A stretch of 7,839 bases of DNA, taken from the NCBI GenBank assembly GCA_024408895.1, contig JAKSUO010000055.1:1-7839 (forward strand). Direction: 5' to 3'. Shown one piece after another: positions 6,022 through 7,839 of the stretch (position 1 is its first letter; each line of letters opens with the position of its first letter). This stretch comes from Alphaproteobacteria bacterium (lineage in GTDB: Bacteria; Pseudomonadota; Alphaproteobacteria; RF32; CAG-239). Under the pieces are notes generated by a model. It did no database searches and was not told the origin of the DNA. It was given only the letters and a program-made list of their open reading frames with translations. The position numbers were made by a program, and so were the translations under genes.

Positions 6022-6219
6022 GAAATCAGTTGCATCTGGTTGCGACCTGACACAAATACCAATACTTATGGGCGTTCAGGATTTACCATTCACGGTGGAC
6101 TAACTAAAGGTTCTGCCGGATGTATAGATATTCCGTGGCAAACCGGAAAATTAAGTAATTATTTAGATGATTGTCAAGATTCTGTTCCTGTGTATGTAAA
6201 ATATCCGGAGAACTGGTAA
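6022..6219 (+). pseudogene. Orphan C-terminal tip of a second Tlde1-like toxin
   Basis: The frame reads EISC then IWLRPDTNTNTYGRSGF and ends in KYPENW plus stop. It matches residues 229-289 of the toxin-like protein at 55 of 61 positions. It keeps the IHGG histidine and the SAGCIDI cysteine but lacks the N-terminal region, linker and GPIP half of the enzyme domain, so it cannot be a working enzyme alone. There is no Shine-Dalgarno site and no ATG; the only possible in-frame start is a TTG at 6040. It begins directly after the TAG of the membrane gene at 5692-6021 and lies in the same frame. Most differences from the intact copy are synonymous, so it evolved as a functional protein for some time. 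It is the relic of a second toxin-immunity unit, or a silent cassette that could recombine into the intact gene. Confidence 0.85.
6034..6219 (+). repeat. Second copy of the toxin-tip repeat (partner 5412-5597)
   Basis: This is the gapless, about 85% identical partner of 5412-5597, in direct orientation and 622 bases downstream. The repeat unit effectively includes the terminator hairpin and is followed at similar distance by a membrane-protein gene: 84 bases from stop to start here, 94 in the first copy. Confidence 0.93.
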
Positions 6220-6260
6220 AAAATCAAAAGGCAAGGAAAAATTCCTTGCCTTTTGATTTT
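6220..6260 (+). terminator. Strong rho-independent terminator after the orphan tip
   Basis: A perfect 19-base stem, AAAATCAAAAGGCAAGGAA (6220-6238) with its complement at 6242-6260, closes a 3-base loop. The right arm ends in TTTT. Its core (AAAGGCAAG / CTTGCCTTT) matches the hairpin after the intact toxin-like gene, showing that the terminator belongs to the duplicated unit. It probably also ends transcripts of the membrane gene at 5692-6021. Confidence 0.88.
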
Positions 6261-6273
6261 ATTGTTGTATTAT
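6246..6273 (+). promoter_or_regulatory. Candidate promoter of the second membrane-protein gene, overlapping the terminator
   Basis: TTGCCT (6246-6251), in the right arm of the hairpin, is followed after 16 bases by TATTAT (6268-6273), the same layout as at 5631-5658. It would drive the three tightly linked genes at 6304-7374 and perhaps the gene starting at 7400. The match to consensus is moderate. Confidence 0.4.
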
Positions 6274-6303
6274 TACAATAATTACAACCTTTAGGATAGT
6301 AAC

Positions 6304-6675
6304 ATGTTTCAAGATAAAGTAAAGCAAGCGATATCAGATACTTTCAAACTCTTGTGGTCGTTTAAGTGGTATGTTGGGTTGTATCTGCTATATTATATTA
6401 TTTCAGGTTACACTTTAATAGCTATTCCTGCTGAGAATGATCCGGTATTGAATTATGAATACACGCGTGGCGCGTGGAATTATATCAATCAAGAAGTATA
6501 TATTGGCAGTATGAAATTATATTTTACTATTGATACTCTTATATTTCTCATTGGCACCAGTAATATGCGAAATCATCCATTGTTGGCAAAAATTATATTT
6601 GCATCTCCGTGGATAGTCATGTTGTTGGGAACATTTGTTATAATATGTGAGGGGTTATTTGGTCTGGTTGGTTAA
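6304..6675 (+). CDS. Small membrane protein, candidate immunity protein (paralogue 2)
   Basis: 123 residues; ATG seven bases after AGGA (6293-6296). It has LLWSFKWY at 16-23 and GTSNMRNHPLLAKIIF at 84-99. Hydrophobic segments lie at about 24-42, 70-83 and 95-118. The loop expected in the periplasm (about 43-69) contains IPAENDP and RGAWNYINQEVY. Its closest paralogue in the window is the gene at 7027-7374: they share KLLWSFKWYVGLYLLYYI, encoded by a 56-base identical stretch, and NQEVYIGS. It follows the orphan toxin tip as the first paralogue follows the intact toxin, so it may once have been the partner of the lost second toxin. It ends one base before the next gene starts, suggesting one transcript and coupled translation. 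Confidence 0.84.
   Translation: MFQDKVKQAISDTFKLLWSFKWYVGLYLLYYIISGYTLIAIPAENDPVLNYEYTRGAWNYINQEVYIGSMKLYFTIDTLIFLIGTSNMRNHPLLAKIIFASPWIVMLLGTFVIICEGLFGLVG
6346..6401 (+). repeat. 56-base exact direct repeat (partner 7072-7127)
   Basis: The bases encoding KLLWSFKWYVGLYLLYYI are identical over 56 positions in paralogues 2 and 4. Sequence on either side diverges sharply, including many synonymous positions in the conserved GTSNMRNHP region. This indicates recent gene conversion or recombination rather than selection on the protein alone. Confidence 0.93.
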
Positions 6676-6676
6676 G

Positions 6677-7030
6677 ATGGTATTTCGAGAAAAAATGAAA
6701 TTGGCAATACATACCATAAAGCAAAGCATGACAGAGATGTTTAAATTGTTATGGCAGTTTAAGTGGTATGTATTGCCATATTTATTATTTTATCTTATTT
6801 TGCTTTTGTTTTATATATCACCATCGCCTAAGCAATATAATATTTGGATAAATGAAAAGTGGTTTGTATATAATCAAGATATCTATTCAGCGTTAACAAA
6901 ATTAACGTTAATTATCTTTGCATTGTTGTTTTTTGTTGGGACAAGCAATATGCGCAATCATCCGATGTTGGCAAAGATTATATTTTTATCATCATTGTTT
7001 TTTGGAGCAATTTTCTTGGAGATAATATGA
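6677..7030 (+). CDS. Small membrane protein, candidate immunity protein (paralogue 3)
   Basis: 117 residues from the ATG at 6677. The frame extends to a GTG at 6647, but that would overlap the preceding gene and add residues absent from the paralogues, so 6677 is preferred. It has LLWQFKWY (24-31) and GTSNMRNHPMLAKIIF (88-103), with hydrophobic segments at about 32-49, 70-87 and 99-117. The predicted periplasmic loop is the most divergent of the four (SPSPKQYNIWINEKWFVYNQDIY), keeping only the W-x-x-Y-N-Q-x-x-Y trace. There is no strong Shine-Dalgarno site; the start lies one base after the previous stop, so translation is probably coupled. The stop overlaps the ATG of the next gene (ATGA). 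Confidence 0.82.
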   Translation: MVFREKMKLAIHTIKQSMTEMFKLLWQFKWYVLPYLLFYLILLLFYISPSPKQYNIWINEKWFVYNQDIYSALTKLTLIIFALLFFVGTSNMRNHPMLAKIIFLSSLFFGAIFLEII

Positions 7031-7374
7031 TGCTTCAAGAAAAAATAAGACAGACTACGTCACAAACATTTAAACTCTTGTGGTCGTTTAAGTGGTATGT
7101 TGGGTTGTATCTGCTATATTATATTATAAGTATTATATCATTATTTGATATACCGGCAGCAGATGATAAAATATTCCATGCGGAAGCAACTTCACAAATC
7201 TGGCCATATACCAATCAAGAGGTTTATATCGGCAGTCTAAGGCTAGAAATTATAATACTGAGTTTACTTTTTCTGTTGGGGACGAGTAATATGCGTAATC
7301 ATCCCAAAATAGCAAAATTTATTTTTATTCTACCATGGATTTATGCAACATTTCGTCTGATAACACTTTTTTAA
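7027..7374 (+). CDS. Small membrane protein, candidate immunity protein (paralogue 4)
   Basis: 115 residues from the ATG at 7027, which overlaps the previous stop. The adjacent ATG at 7030 has better spacing (8 bases) from GGAG (7018-7021) and may be the true start, giving 114 residues. It has LLWSFKWY (17-24) and GTSNMRNHPKIAKFIF (85-100), with hydrophobic segments at about 25-43, 72-84 and 96-115. The loop (IPAADDKIFHAEATSQIWPYTNQEVY) parallels that of paralogue 2. The 56-base identical stretch 7072-7127 lies in its first helix. No terminator separates it from the gene starting 25 bases downstream at 7400. Confidence 0.83.
   Translation: MMLQEKIRQTTSQTFKLLWSFKWYVGLYLLYYIISIISLFDIPAADDKIFHAEATSQIWPYTNQEVYIGSLRLEIIILSLLFLLGTSNMRNHPKIAKFIFILPWIYATFRLITLF
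7072..7127 (+). repeat. 56-base exact direct repeat (partner 6346-6401)
   Basis: This is the second copy of the identical stretch encoding the FKWY motif and first membrane helix, 726 bases downstream of the first and in the same orientation and reading frame relative to its gene. Confidence 0.93.
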
Positions 7375-7399
7375 AGGTATCTGGTTTCGCCTTTGATAT

Positions 7400-7839
7400 A
7401 TGATTGCCGGGTATATGGCACGTTTCGGGAGCGGATCAAGCTTTGGTGCAAATTCTTCCTTTGGCACAACGTCGGGATTGCAAACACAAACCCCGACGCC
7501 ATGGAGCACTTCGGCAACGCCGCGGTATAGCGATTATAACAGCAGTTTGAATAATTCACAGGGTTTGGGTGTCAATAATTATACCGGTTATAATACGTAT
7601 TCGCAACCGCAATCCGGTGTTTGGGCACAGCAAAGAAAACGTGTCGTTGAAAACGATTTACTGATGAACAGTATGGATGTCTTGTACGGTATGAACAGAA
7701 CGATTAATGGTATGACATTCGGCGGTTCTGAGTGGTTGGGTAACAAGTTGGGTTATGATACGCGAATGAATGATTATTTGCAGTTAAAAGATGCGCAAAG
7801 TCGCAATTTGGCACAGACAGCAGGTCAAATAGCCGGTTA
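7400..7839 (+). CDS. Putative second polymorphic-toxin-like protein, 3' end outside window
   Basis: An open frame of 146 codons runs off the window. An in-frame stop at 7394-7396 fixes the start at the ATG at 7400 or the in-frame ATG at 7415; neither has a strong ribosome binding site. Residues about 7-85 are low-complexity, rich in Gly, Ser, Thr, Asn, Gln and Pro (including LQTQTPTPWSTSATP), and resemble the linker of the protein at 4728-5597 (TPTPLQTVQTQ). Residues about 90-146 contain NGMTFGGSEWLGNKLG, YDTRMNDYLQLKDAQ and AQTAGQIAG. This resembles a TFG...YDxRxxDY...G segment that I associate with phage ejection proteins and pre-toxin regions; the match is from memory and unverified. There is no signal peptide. 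It lies 25 bases after paralogue 4, probably in the same operon. Its catalytic tip, if any, is outside the window. Confidence 0.62.
   Translation, partial: MIAGYMARFGSGSSFGANSSFGTTSGLQTQTPTPWSTSATPRYSDYNSSLNNSQGLGVNNYTGYNTYSQPQSGVWAQQRKRVVENDLLMNSMDVLYGMNRTINGMTFGGSEWLGNKLGYDTRMNDYLQLKDAQSRNLAQTAGQIAG

Noticed and set aside
6647..6676. GTG start for the third membrane-protein paralogue
   Set aside because: It would overlap the end of the preceding gene and add residues with no counterpart in the other paralogues; the ATG at 6677 aligns with their starts.
5412..7127. Repeats as a CRISPR array or insertion-sequence ends
   Set aside because: The repeats are coding, only two copies each, not evenly spaced, and no transposase or terminal inverted repeats are present.

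Overview
The window looks like AT-rich alphaproteobacterial DNA. The best taxonomic anchor is infC (translation initiation factor IF3), whose protein reads like the alphaproteobacterial form. It stands alone, without rpmI-rplT after it, which is common in that class. Genes in the body of the window have TTGACA/TATAAT-type promoters, and several have Shine-Dalgarno sites. The exact lineage cannot be fixed from sequence alone; a host-associated or gut alphaproteobacterium is a guess. The first ~700 bases look different: higher G+C, a lipoprotein with a Bacteroidetes-style CSEDE start, and a Bacteroidetes-style promoter. They may be transferred DNA or a chimeric assembly join.

Layout. 1-523 (-): 3'-truncated lipoprotein. 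524-977: AT-rich gap with promoters in both directions. 978-1505 (+): infC, then a bidirectional terminator. 1565-1915 (-): small unknown protein, divergent from a 665-residue unknown protein at 2039-4036 (+), each with a near-consensus promoter. A second bidirectional terminator separates that gene from another small unknown minus-strand protein at 4089-4385. The two small minus-strand proteins may be distantly related.

The right-hand third (4728-7839) is the interesting part and reads as a candidate polymorphic toxin/immunity locus. The 289-residue protein at 4728-5597 has a Tlde1/DUF2778-like L,D-transpeptidase domain (GPIPEGTYY, catalytic-type His248 and Cys258) behind a low-complexity T/P/Q linker and no signal peptide. 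It is followed by a terminator and a small three-helix membrane protein. Immediately after that lies a 61-codon, ~85% identical copy of the toxin's C-terminal tip, keeping both catalytic residues but lacking the rest of the gene. This copy again carries a terminator, and three more paralogues of the membrane protein follow, tightly packed. All four membrane proteins share an LLWxFKWY motif and a GTSNMRNHPxxAKxIF motif. A further protein starts at 7400 and runs off the window; it has a similar T/P linker and a toxin- or phage-like central segment.

Model (inference): the toxin attacks peptidoglycan in the periplasm, and the membrane proteins, whose variable loops should face the periplasm, protect against it and its variants. 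The truncated tip is the relic or recombination cassette of a second toxin-immunity unit. No experimental function is known to me for this membrane family.
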